Shown one piece after another: positions 9,204 through 17,496 of a stretch of 64,000 bases of DNA. The position numbers were made by a program, and so were the translations under genes. The notes below the pieces were generated by a model that was given only the letters and a program-made list of their open reading frames with translations, did no database searches and had not been told where the DNA came from. The stretch covers positions 2,571,001 through 2,635,000 of the forward strand of contig NZ_CP083746.1 of assembly GCF_020151015.1 (NCBI RefSeq). Direction: 5' to 3'. The number at the start of each line of letters is the position of its first letter. The stretch's first letter is position 1. This DNA is from Pseudomonas sp. p1(2021b) (GTDB taxonomy: Bacteria > Pseudomonadota > Gammaproteobacteria > Pseudomonadales > Pseudomonadaceae).

Positions 9204-11455
9204 TCCGCCTGCACACCGATGGCCTGCTGCGCCGCCTGCTGCTGTTCATCTTCCTGTTCAGCCTGTGCTTCACCGTGCTGGCAAGCTCCGTGCAGCTGTA
9301 TTTCGAGTACCGCCGGGAAATGCGCGACATCGAGGCGCGCATGGACCTGATCCGCGCCGGCTACCTGGCCAGCCTGGAGCGCAGCCTGTGGGACCTGGAC
9401 GAGGCGCAGCTGGACGTGCAGTTACGCGGCCTGGTGGACTTCTCCGATGTGGCCCGGGTGCGGCTGCAGAGCGACGACTTCCGGTTGCTGCGCGGCGAGG
9501 CCGAGCCCAAGGGGCCGCTGCGCATCGAGCGCTTCGCGTTGGACTACCAGCCGCCTTCGGGGCCGTTGCGCCACTTGGGCGAGCTGGAAGTCAGCATCGA
9601 CCTGGGGGCGGTGCACCGGCGCCTGTTCGCCACAGGACTCACCAGCCTCCTATGGATGGGCGTATTCCTGTGCGGTCTGGCAGTGGCGCTGTCGGGATTG
9701 TTCTACCGCCTGGTGACACGCCACCTGCAGGTGATGGCCGAGTTTGCCCGGCGTATCGGCGCCGGGCAGTGGCAGGAACCTCTGCGCCTGGGCCGGCGTC
9801 GCTCGGCGCGCCCGGACGAGATCGACACCGTGGCCCATGCCCTGGATGACATGCGCCGGGCGATTCTCAGCGACATCGAGCGCCGCGAGCTGGACCGGTT
9901 GGCCCTGCAGGACAAGCGCGACGAGCTGCAGGCCATGGTCGAGCGGCGCACCGAGAGCCTGGCACGGGCCAAGGACGAGGCCGAGGCGGCGAACCTGGCC
10001 AAGTCACGTTTCCTGGCCACCATGAGCCATGAGCTGCGCACGCCCCTGAACGGCATCCTCGGCATGGCTGAACTGCTGCGCGGCGGGCGCCTGGACGACC
10101 TCGACCGGCAACGCCTGGACGCGTTGTACAAGGCCGGGGAAGGGTTGCTCACGATCCTCAACGAAGTGCTGTATTTTGCCCGTCTGGAGGAGGGGGAAAG
10201 CCGCCCGGACCGGGTCGACTTCTCCCTGCGTCAGCTGTGCGAGGAGGTCATGACCCTGCTCGAGCCCCGGGCCGTGGGCAACGGTAACCGCCTGCATTGC
10301 CAGGTCGACCCGCAACTGGCCGCCTTCCAGTACGGTGCCGAGCAGTACCTGCGCCAGGTGCTGAGCAACCTGCTGGCCAACGCCATCAAGTTCACCGAGC
10401 ACGGGCAGGTCAGCGTCCAGGTCCAGGTGCTGGGCAACCAGGGGGCGGGCCAGCGGGTGAGGGTAGAGGTCAGCGACGATGGCATCGGCATCGCCCCGGC
10501 CATGCAGGCCAGGATCTTCGAGCGCTTCACTCAGGCCAGCGACGCCGTGGCGCGGCGCTATGGCGGCACGGGCCTGGGCCTGGCGATCTGCAAGCACCTG
10601 GTGGAGAAGCTGGGCGGTCGCATCGGCCTGGACAGCGCCGAGGGGCAGGGCAGTTGCTTCTGGTTCGAGCTGGAGCTGGCCCGCGGCCGGCAGCCACAGG
10701 CTCAGGCGCCCATTCGCCAGGCTTCCCAGGCGCTGGATATCCTGGTGGTCGAGGACGTGCCGCTCAACCGCGAAGTGGCCGGCGGCCTGCTCACCCGCGA
10801 CGGCCATCAGGTCAGCTTTGCCGAAGACGCCGCGCAGGCCCTGGCCATGTGCGCGCGCCACCGCTTCGACCTGATCCTGCTGGATGTGCACCTGCCGGGC
10901 ATGAGTGGCGTGGAGTTGTGCCGGCAATTGCGCGCCACGGCAGGGCCCAATCGCGATACCCGGATCCTGGCCTTGACCGCCGGTGTTCAGCCCGCCCAGG
11001 TGCCCGGCTACCTGGACGCGGGCATGCAGGGCGTGCTGGCCAAGCCGCTGCGCCTGGACAGCCTGCGCCAGGCCCTGGCCGAGGCGGCGCCGACGATGCC
11101 GGCCAAGGCGCCGGAGCAAAGCGTGGACTGGGCATTGCTGCAGACCCACCGCACGCTGCTCGGCGAGCAGAAGGTGCAGGGCTTGCTGGTGGGCCTGCGC
11201 CAGGCCATCGAGCAGCACCAGGCGGCCTTGGCCCAGGCCCTGCAAGCCAGGGACTGCACCGAGGTCGTGCACCTGGCCCATCGCCTGGCGGGCAGCAGCG
11301 ACTCCCTGGGCTTTCGTGGCCTGGCAGCAGTGCTGCGGCGCCTGGAGGATGCCGCCTCGGCCGATGACCTGGCGGCACTCGAAGGCCTCGGCGACCCCTT
11401 GGCCGAGCAATTTGCCGCAGCGCATGACACCCTGGAACGCCTGATCCAGGGCTGA
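9200..11455 (+). CDS. aruS: hybrid sensor histidine kinase, probable AruS
   Basis: The 751-residue protein has, in order, a transmembrane helix (about 10-32), a periplasmic domain of about 115 residues, a second helix (about 150-172), HAMP, a HisKA domain with phospho-acceptor His277 in [15 protein letters not shown], and an HATPase with the boxes NAIKF, DDGIGI and [14 protein letters not shown] receiver domain with Asp562 ([13 protein letters not shown]) and a C-terminal HPt domain with His694 ([15 protein letters not shown]) follow. This is a full phosphorelay in one chain, feeding AruR. It overlaps the upstream binding-protein gene. The aruS name rests on gene order. Confidence 0.8.
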   Translation: MIRLHTDGLLRRLLLFIFLFSLCFTVLASSVQLYFEYRREMRDIEARMDLIRAGYLASLERSLWDLDEAQLDVQLRGLVDFSDVARVRLQSDDFRLLRGEAEPKGPLRIERFALDYQPPSGPLRHLGELEVSIDLGAVHRRLFATGLTSLLWMGVFLCGLAVALSGLFYRLVTRHLQVMAEFARRIGAGQWQEPLRLGRRRSARPDEIDTVAHALDDMRRAILSDIERRELDRLALQDKRDELQAMVERRTESLARAKDEAEAANLAKSRFLATMSHELRTPLNGILGMAELLRGGRLDDLDRQRLDALYKAGEGLLTILNEVLYFARLEEGESRPDRVDFSLRQLCEEVMTLLEPRAVGNGNRLHCQVDPQLAAFQYGAEQYLRQVLSNLLANAIKFTEHGQVSVQVQVLGNQGAGQRVRVEVSDDGIGIAPAMQARIFERFTQASDAVARRYGGTGLGLAICKHLVEKLGGRIGLDSAEGQGSCFWFELELARGRQPQAQAPIRQASQALDILVVEDVPLNREVAGGLLTRDGHQVSFAEDAAQALAMCARHRFDLILLDVHLPGMSGVELCRQLRATAGPNRDTRILALTAGVQPAQVPGYLDAGMQGVLAKPLRLDSLRQALAEAAPTMPAKAPEQSVDWALLQTHRTLLGEQKVQGLLVGLRQAIEQHQAALAQALQARDCTEVVHLAHRLAGSSDSLGFRGLAAVLRRLEDAASADDLAALEGLGDPLAEQFAAAHDTLERLIQG

Positions 11456-11473
11456 CGTACAAAAAAGTTACGA
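11456..11473 (+). promoter_or_regulatory. candidate AruR site upstream of the permease
   Basis: The segment CGTACAAAAAAGTTACGA resembles the tandem GTTGTACAAA-GTTGTAACAA pair at 13187-13206, upstream of the enoyl-CoA hydratase gene. OmpR-type regulators usually bind direct repeats about 10 bases apart. The site also forms a weak AAAAAGT/ACTTTTT stem right after aruS, so a terminator role is possible. The assignment is inference. Confidence 0.3.
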
Positions 11474-11581
11474 CTTTTTACATCTTCGATCCTTTCGTAC
11501 AACGGCACCTTACATCCGTTTCCAATAATCGATCGCAACCGTGCTCCACACGGTCCATGAGGCTTATTGGAGATAACAATA

Positions 11582-11662
11582 ATGAACTGCCGTAAAGCTG
11601 ATGCCCGCCTGAATCCACTGCTTTTGCAGCGTACCTGCCCAGCCGAGGTGCGCCATGTCTGA
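11582..11662 (+). CDS. 26-codon upstream ORF overlapping the permease start
   Basis: The frame begins MNCRKADARLNPLLL and ends HV-stop. It is preceded by TTGGAGATAACAATA, a good ribosome site, better than the GAGGTG that serves the permease and lies inside this ORF. Its stop codon lies eight bases inside the permease gene in another frame. The peptide has four Arg and one Lys codons. It could couple permease translation to ribosome passage through a basic-residue leader, an attractive idea for an arginine-related transporter but not shown. It is too short for a family call. Confidence 0.45.
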   Translation: MNCRKADARLNPLLLQRTCPAEVRHV

Positions 11663-13067
11663 CACCAACGACCGCAAAGGTATCCAGCTGACCCGCGCGC
11701 TCAAGAGCCGCCACATCTTCATGCTGTCGCTGGGCGGTGTGATCGGCACCGGCCTGTTCATGGGGTCGGGAGTCACCATCAACCAGGGCGGCCCGATGGG
11801 CGCGATCCTGGCCTACCTGGTGGCAGGTTTGCTGATGTACCTGGTGATGGTCTGCCTGGGCGAACTGTCGGTACAGATGCCGGTGTCCGGCTCGTTCCAG
11901 GCCCACGCCACGAAATTCATCGGCCCGGCCACCGGCTTCATGATCGGCTGGGTGTACTGGATGAGCTGGGCCACCACCGTGGGCCTGGAGTTCACTGCCG
12001 CAGGCATGCTCATGACCCGCTGGTTCCCCGACGTGCCGATCTGGTACTGGTCGGCCCTGTTCGTCGGCGTGCTGTTCGGCCTCAACGCCCTGGCTACCCG
12101 GGCCTTCGGTGAGGCCGAGTACTGGTTCTCCGGCATCAAGGTCGCGACCATCCTGGGCTTCATCGTCATCGGCCTGCTGGTGATCTTCGGCGGCATCCCG
12201 CTGAACAACGGGGCGCCGGCACCGATGCTGGACAACCTGGTCGGCGACGCGGTATTCCCCCATGGCCTGTCGGCGGTGTTCGCGGTGATGATGACCGTGG
12301 TCTATGCCTTCCAGGGCTGCGAGATCATGGGCGTGGCCGCCGGCGAGACCGAGCACCCGGAGAAGAGCATCCCGCGTGCGGTGCGTAACGTGGTGTTCCG
12401 CGTGCTGATCTTCTATGTACTGGCGATCGCCGTGCTCTCGGCCATCGTGCCCCATGAGCAGGCCGGCCTGATGGAGAGCCCGTTCGTGCAGGTGTTCGAC
12501 ATGGTCGGCATCCCCTACGCGGCGGACCTGATGAACTTCGTCATCCTCACCGCCATTCTGTCGGTGGGTAACTCCGGGCTGTACGCCTCCACCCGCATCC
12601 TCTGGGCCATGTCCAAGTCCGGCATGGCGCCCAGGAGCCTGTCGCCATTGAGCAAGCGTGGCGTACCGCTGCGTGCCTTGAGCATCACCCTGTGCTTCGC
12701 GCTGGTGTCGCTGATGACCAGCTTCGTCGCCGCGGACACGCTGTTCATGGTGCTGATGGCGGTGAGCGGGATGTCCGGCACCGTGACCTGGATCGTCATC
12801 GCCCTGGCGCAGTACCGCTTCCGCAAGGCCTACCTGCGTGACGGCGGCAAGCTCGAGGACCTGAAGTACCGTGCACCGCTGTACCCGCTGGTGCCGCTGC
12901 TGTGCATCACCCTGTGCAGCTCGCTGTTCGTGTTCCTGGCCATGGACGAGACCCAGCGGCCGTCGCTGTATTGGGGCTTTGGCTTCATCGCCCTGTGCTA
13001 TGCAGCGTATTTCCTGGTCAACCGTCGTCGCCAGGGTGCCTTCGCACCGAGCGCCCCTGGGGTTTGA
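11655..13067 (+). CDS. APC-family amino-acid permease of the arginine transaminase locus
   Basis: This 470-residue, roughly 12-helix transporter of the amino acid-polyamine-organocation superfamily has the first-helix signature HIFMLSLGGVIGTGLFMGSG and a conserved FQGCEIMGVAAGETEHPEKSIP region, features of LysP/RocE/MmuP-like proton symporters. It lies directly after aruS in the position of the PAO1 aru-region permease, so arginine or another basic amino acid is the likely substrate. A short ORF with a strong ribosome site overlaps its start, suggesting translational coupling. The next gene is separated by a REP palindrome and a new promoter region. Confidence 0.88.
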   Translation: MSDTNDRKGIQLTRALKSRHIFMLSLGGVIGTGLFMGSGVTINQGGPMGAILAYLVAGLLMYLVMVCLGELSVQMPVSGSFQAHATKFIGPATGFMIGWVYWMSWATTVGLEFTAAGMLMTRWFPDVPIWYWSALFVGVLFGLNALATRAFGEAEYWFSGIKVATILGFIVIGLLVIFGGIPLNNGAPAPMLDNLVGDAVFPHGLSAVFAVMMTVVYAFQGCEIMGVAAGETEHPEKSIPRAVRNVVFRVLIFYVLAIAVLSAIVPHEQAGLMESPFVQVFDMVGIPYAADLMNFVILTAILSVGNSGLYASTRILWAMSKSGMAPRSLSPLSKRGVPLRALSITLCFALVSLMTSFVAADTLFMVLMAVSGMSGTVTWIVIALAQYRFRKAYLRDGGKLEDLKYRAPLYPLVPLLCITLCSSLFVFLAMDETQRPSLYWGFGFIALCYAAYFLVNRRRQGAFAPSAPGV

Positions 13068-13091
13068 GCCGCGCGCTCAACTGAAGGCTCA

Positions 13092-13157
13092 AATCGCGGG
13101 ACAAGCCCGCTCCTACAGGGAAAGAAGCACCTGTAGGAGCGGGCTTGTCCCGCGATT
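13092..13157. repeat. REP-type inverted repeat (perfect 28-bp arms)
   Basis: Positions 13092-13119 and 13130-13157 are exact reverse complements separated by ten bases. The arms contain GCGGGACAAGCCCGCTCCTA, the core of the P. putida-group REP element. The structure sits 24 bases after the permease stop and probably acts as a transcription terminator or mRNA stabiliser as well as a REP pair. Confidence 0.9.
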
Positions 13158-13186
13158 GCGTTGGGGCAGACACTGCAAAAACCTCA

Positions 13187-13206
13187 GTTGTACAAAGTTG
13201 TAACAA
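13187..13206 (+). promoter_or_regulatory. candidate AruR direct repeat upstream of the acyl-CoA/aru operon
   Basis: Two adjacent 10-mers, GTTGTACAAA and GTTGTAACAA, form a direct repeat with one-turn spacing, the layout expected for an OmpR-family dimer. The rest of the 313-bp gap (13068-13380) holds the REP pair and an A/T-rich promoter-like stretch around 13225-13290. A related motif lies upstream of the permease. Binding by AruR is inferred. Confidence 0.4.
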
Positions 13207-13380
13207 GGCACCGATCGAATTCGTTTGTCGTCAATTAAAATCAATAAAAAACAATGATTTATCTGCGTAACTTCATTTGTTACACACAATATAGCCTCGA
13301 TTGCCGTCTTGTTGAACACTCGTTTAGTATCTCTTCAAACCTGATCCCTCATACCACTCAAAACAACATCGAGGCCTCCC

Positions 13381-14172
13381 ATGACTAGCCCGTCGCCACT
13401 GCTGAGCAAGGTCGAAGCCGGCGTTGCCTGGATCACCCTCAACCGCCCCGAGCAGCGCAACGCCTTGGACATCCCCAGCCTGAAACAACTGCACGCGCTG
13501 CTGGAGGCCTTCAACACCGATCCTGCAGTACGGGTGGTAGTACTGACCGGCACCGGCCGCAGCTTCTGCGCAGGCGCAGACCTCGCCGAATGGGCCGAGG
13601 CCGAAGCGCGTGGCGCCCTGGAAAGCTACGGCTGGACCGAGACCGCCCACGCCCTGATGCAACGCCTGCATAGCCTGGACAAACCTACCATCGCCGCCAT
13701 CAACGGCACTGCAGTCGGTGCCGGCATGGACCTGAGCCTGTGCTGTGACCTGCGTATCGCTGTCGCCTCGGCGCGCTTCAAGGCCGGCTACACGAGCATG
13801 GCCTACAGCCCCGATGCCGGAGCCAGCTGGCACCTGCCACGTTTGATTGGCACCGAACAGGCCAAGCGCCTGTTGTTCCTCGACGAACTCTGGAGCGCCG
13901 AACGAGCCTTGGCTGCCGGGCTGGTGGGCGAGGTGTGTGCCGACGAGCAGTTGCCGGCTGTAGCCGCCGAGCTGGCCGGGCGCCTGGCCAATGGCCCGAC
14001 CTTCGCTCATGCCCAGACCAAACGCCTGATCCGTGACGGCGCCCAGCGCACCCTGGCCGAGCAGCTGCAGGCGGAACTCGCTGCCGGCCTGCTGTGCGGG
14101 CGTAGCCAGGACGGCGCCGAGGCACTGCGTGCTTCGATCGAGAAGCGCGCACCACATTTCGTTGGCAAATAA
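13381..14172 (+). CDS. enoyl-CoA hydratase of the arginine transaminase locus
   Basis: This 263-residue crotonase-fold enzyme has oxyanion-hole segments GRSFCAGADLAEWAEAEA and AINGTAVGAGMDLSLCCDL and the family's SPDAGASWHLPRLIGTEQAK region. The residue in the position of the second hydratase glutamate is Asp (SPDAG). It begins a tight same-strand run with an acyl-CoA dehydrogenase, an acyl-CoA synthetase, aruI, aruH and an aldehyde dehydrogenase. A similar gene occurs in the PAO1 aru region as I recall it. Its substrate is unknown; a guanidino- or amino-acyl-CoA is possible. Confidence 0.87.
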   Translation: MTSPSPLLSKVEAGVAWITLNRPEQRNALDIPSLKQLHALLEAFNTDPAVRVVVLTGTGRSFCAGADLAEWAEAEARGALESYGWTETAHALMQRLHSLDKPTIAAINGTAVGAGMDLSLCCDLRIAVASARFKAGYTSMAYSPDAGASWHLPRLIGTEQAKRLLFLDELWSAERALAAGLVGEVCADEQLPAVAAELAGRLANGPTFAHAQTKRLIRDGAQRTLAEQLQAELAAGLLCGRSQDGAEALRASIEKRAPHFVGK

Positions 14173-14205
14173 CCACTTACACGACCTTCTTCAGGACCAT
14201 TCCAG

Positions 14206-15366
14206 ATGAATTTCCAACTGACCCAAGAACAAGAAATGTTGGTGGAAGCGGTACGCAGCTTCGTAAACAAGGAGCTGCTGCCCTACGAGGAAGAGGTGGA
14301 CCGCGCCGATGCCGTGTCACCCGAGCTTGCCGCGCAGATCCGCGGCAAGGCGATCGCCGCTGGCTTCTACGCCTTCAACATGCCTGAGGAGGTCGGCGGT
14401 GGTGGCCTGGACTACCTGTCCCAGGCGCTGATCGAACGCGAGCTGTCCAAGGTGTCCTGGGCCCTGCATGTCTTCGTCGCACGCCCCTCGAAGATCCTCA
14501 TGGCCTGTAAGGACGAGCAGATCAACGACTACCTGCTGCCGTGCGTGCAAGGCGAGAAGATCGATTGCTTCGCCCTCACCGAGCCAGGCGCCGGCTCCGA
14601 CGCCAACGCCATCAAGACCCGCGCCGTGCGCGACGGTGATGACTTCGTGATCAACGGCAGCAAGCACTTCATCAGCCATGCCGGCCATGCCGACTTCGCC
14701 ATCGTCTTCGCCGTCACCGACACCTACGAGCACAACGGGCGCAAGCGCAACGCCGTGACCGCTTTCCTGGTCGACCGCGGTACCCCGGGCATGACCGTGC
14801 GCCGTGGCCCCAAGTGCGTGAGCAACCGTGGCTACCACACCTACGAGCTGTTCTTCGACGACTGCCGCGTGCCGGCCAGCAAGGTGCTGGGCGAAGTGGA
14901 CAAGGGCTGGGAAGTGGCCAATGCCTGGCTCACCGCCGGCCGGGTGATGGTCGCCGCCAACTGCGTCGGCCAGGCCCAGCGTGCCTTGGACCTGTCGCTG
15001 CAGTGGTCGGCCGATCGCAAGCAGTTCGGCCAGGCGATCGGCAGCTACCAGGGGGTGTCGTTCAAGCTCGCCGACATGGCCACGCAGATCCGCGCCGCGG
15101 AACTGCTGACCCTGCACACCGCCTGGAAGATGGACCAGGGCAGCATGACCGACGGCGAGGCCGGCATGGCCAAGCTGTTCGCCAGCGAAGTGCTGGGCAA
15201 GGTCGCCGACGAGGCGGTGCAGATCTTCGGCGGCATGGGCCTGATGGACGAAGGGCCGGTGGAGCGCATCTGGCGCAACGCGCGCATCGAGCGGATCTGG
15301 GAGGGCACCTCGGAGATCCAGCGGCACATCATTTCCCGCGAACTGCTGCGCCCCTTGCTGCGCTGA
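14206..15366 (+). CDS. acyl-CoA dehydrogenase
   Basis: This 386-residue flavoprotein shows the ACAD motifs CFALTEPGAGSDANAIKTRA and the C-terminal RIERIWEGTSEIQRHIISRELLRPLL. It should introduce a 2,3-double bond into an acyl-CoA and pass electrons to ETF. It lies 33 bases after the enoyl-CoA hydratase gene, with the acyl-CoA synthetase 18 bases downstream, so the three form a CoA-activation and beta-oxidation module embedded in the arginine transaminase operon. The physiological substrate is not established from the sequence. Confidence 0.92.
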   Translation: MNFQLTQEQEMLVEAVRSFVNKELLPYEEEVDRADAVSPELAAQIRGKAIAAGFYAFNMPEEVGGGGLDYLSQALIERELSKVSWALHVFVARPSKILMACKDEQINDYLLPCVQGEKIDCFALTEPGAGSDANAIKTRAVRDGDDFVINGSKHFISHAGHADFAIVFAVTDTYEHNGRKRNAVTAFLVDRGTPGMTVRRGPKCVSNRGYHTYELFFDDCRVPASKVLGEVDKGWEVANAWLTAGRVMVAANCVGQAQRALDLSLQWSADRKQFGQAIGSYQGVSFKLADMATQIRAAELLTLHTAWKMDQGSMTDGEAGMAKLFASEVLGKVADEAVQIFGGMGLMDEGPVERIWRNARIERIWEGTSEIQRHIISRELLRPLLR

Positions 15367-15384
15367 TCGGCCTGGAGAACCCCC

Positions 15385-17496
15385 ATGTCGCATTCGATTC
15401 GTGACAACCTCAAGCGCCTGTTGGCACCCAGGCACCTGGCCTTCGTCGGTGGCCGCAGCATGGCTCGGGCGCTCAAGCGCTGCGCCGAAGGTGGCTTCGC
15501 CGGCCAGATGTGGCTGGTCAACCCGCAGCATGAAAGCCTGGACGGCGTGCCGTGCGTGGCGAGCGTCGCCGACCTGCCGTGTGCACCGGACGCCGTGTTC
15601 ATCGCCACCAACAAGGACCTGACCCTGCAATGCGTCCAGGCCTTGGCCGAGCGCGGTGCCGGCGGTGCCATCTGCTATGCCTCGGGCTTCGCCGAGAGCG
15701 GCGAGCAAGGGCGTCTGTTGCAACAGCGCCTGCTCGAGGCCGCCGGTTCCATGGCCTTGCTCGGCCCCAACTGCTACGGCCTGCTCGATTACCTGCATGG
15801 CGCTGCCTTGTGGCCGGTCGCCCATGGCGGCAAGCAGGTGGAGAAGGGCGTGGCGATCCTGACCCAGAGTGGCAACTTCGCCTACAACCTGTCGATGAGC
15901 GACCGCTCGCTGCCGGTGGCCTACATGGCCTCGGTCGGCAACCAGGCGCAACTGGGCGTGGCCGAGCTGATGGACGTGCTGCTGGACGACCCTCGGGTCA
16001 CGGCCATCGGCCTGCACCTGGAAGGCCTGAAGAACGTGCCCGGCTTTGCCCGCGCCGCGCACAAGGCCCTGGAGCGCGGTATCCCGGTCATTGCCTTGAA
16101 GACGGGTGTCTCGCAGATCGGCGCGGAACTGGCGCTGAGCCACACCAGTTCGCTGTCGGGCTCCGACGCCCTGTACGACAGCCTGTTCCAGCGCCTGGGC
16201 GTGATCCGCGTGAGCGGCCCGGTGAGCTTCGTCGAAACCCTCAAGGCCGCTGCCTGCGGGCAACTGCCCAAGGATGGCCGCCTGATCGCCTTGGCATGTT
16301 CCGGTGGCGACGCCGGGCTGATCGCCGACTATGCCGAACGCAATCACCTGACCTTGCCCAAGCTCGAGCCCGGGCAGGTGGATGAACTGGCCCAGGTGCT
16401 TCCGGCCTACGCCAACCTGGTCAACCCGCTGGATTTCACCACGGCGATCTGGGGCGATGCCGCCGCGCTCGAGCGCATGCTCGACAGTGCCCTGCGCGGC
16501 GATGCCGACGCAGCCATGCTGGTGCTGGACTACCCAGCGCAGTTCACCGGCGAGCGCAAGGAGTGCGACCTGCTGCTGGAGCTGTACTGCGATGCCCTGG
16601 CGCGCCACGGCAAGGTCGGCTTCGTCACCTCGGCCTTCCCGGAGCTGCTGCCGGCCTACGCCCGCGAGCGTCTGCACGCCCATGGCATCGCCGCCTTGCA
16701 AGGCGTGGAGGACGGTCTGGCGGCCTGGGGGCGGATCGTCGCCTACCAACGTAACCGTCCGCGCTTGCTGGCACTGGGCGAGTCGGCCTTGGTGCCGCTG
16801 TGCCCTCAGGCGCTCGATGGCCAGGCGCATTTGCTCGACGAGTGGCAATCCAAGCAGGCGCTGCGTGCGTTCGGCCTGCCGGTACCGGCCGGTGTACTGA
16901 GCACGCCCGGGCAGGCTGTCACGGATGCCGCTGGGGTGGGCTTCCCCCTGGTGCTCAAGGCAGTCAGTGCGCAGTTGCCGCACAAGACCGAAGCCGGTGC
17001 CGTGGCACTCAACCTGCGTGACGTCAGCACCCTGGAGGCGGCGCTCGAGCAGATGCGCGGGCGTATCGCGGCCTACGCGCCGAATGTGCCGTTCGACCAG
17101 GTGCTGCTCGAGCCCATGGCCGAGGCGCCGCTGGCCGAACTGATCGTTGGCATCAAGCGCGAGAACGACTTCGCCCTGGCCCTGGTGATCGGTGCCGGCG
17201 GGGTGCTGGTCGAGCTGCTCAAGGACAGCGTCAACCTGTTGTTGCCCACCACCGACGGTGCCATCCGCAATGCCGTGCTGGGCCTGCGCAGCGCCGGCCT
17301 GCTGCAAGGCTTCCGGGGGCGCCCGGCGGCCGATCTGGACGCCTTGGTGGCGGCGATCCGCGCCGTGGCCGACTACGCCTGCGAGAACGCAGGCCGCTTG
17401 CTGGAACTGGACGTGAACCCATTGATGGTCGGTGCCCAGGGCACCACCGCGGTCGATGCGCTGATCCGCCTCGGCCAGCCGCAAGGAGAACGATAA
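15385..17496 (+). CDS. ADP-forming acyl-CoA synthetase family protein
   Basis: This 703-residue protein combines an N-terminal CoA-binding Rossmann domain (AFVGGRSMARALKRC), a succinyl-CoA-synthetase-like domain (VAILTQSGNFAYNLSMSD; ALSHTSSLSGSDALYDSLF) and a C-terminal ATP-grasp domain (GFPLVLKAVSAQLPHKTEAGAV split; ELDVNPLMVG at the end). This is the domain order of ADP-forming acetyl-CoA synthetases and Pat-like proteins, here without a GNAT domain. It should activate a carboxylic acid to its CoA ester. Its stop codon overlaps the aruI start (TAATG). Confidence 0.88.
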   Translation: MSHSIRDNLKRLLAPRHLAFVGGRSMARALKRCAEGGFAGQMWLVNPQHESLDGVPCVASVADLPCAPDAVFIATNKDLTLQCVQALAERGAGGAICYASGFAESGEQGRLLQQRLLEAAGSMALLGPNCYGLLDYLHGAALWPVAHGGKQVEKGVAILTQSGNFAYNLSMSDRSLPVAYMASVGNQAQLGVAELMDVLLDDPRVTAIGLHLEGLKNVPGFARAAHKALERGIPVIALKTGVSQIGAELALSHTSSLSGSDALYDSLFQRLGVIRVSGPVSFVETLKAAACGQLPKDGRLIALACSGGDAGLIADYAERNHLTLPKLEPGQVDELAQVLPAYANLVNPLDFTTAIWGDAAALERMLDSALRGDADAAMLVLDYPAQFTGERKECDLLLELYCDALARHGKVGFVTSAFPELLPAYARERLHAHGIAALQGVEDGLAAWGRIVAYQRNRPRLLALGESALVPLCPQALDGQAHLLDEWQSKQALRAFGLPVPAGVLSTPGQAVTDAAGVGFPLVLKAVSAQLPHKTEAGAVALNLRDVSTLEAALEQMRGRIAAYAPNVPFDQVLLEPMAEAPLAELIVGIKRENDFALALVIGAGGVLVELLKDSVNLLLPTTDGAIRNAVLGLRSAGLLQGFRGRPAADLDALVAAIRAVADYACENAGRLLELDVNPLMVGAQGTTAVDALIRLGQPQGER

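Noticed and set aside
14317..17484. 1055-codon open frame on the minus strand opposite the acyl-CoA dehydrogenase and synthetase
   Set aside because: It is a mirror of high-GC codon bias in well-supported plus-strand genes and shows no domain; the same holds for the frame at 17373-20729.
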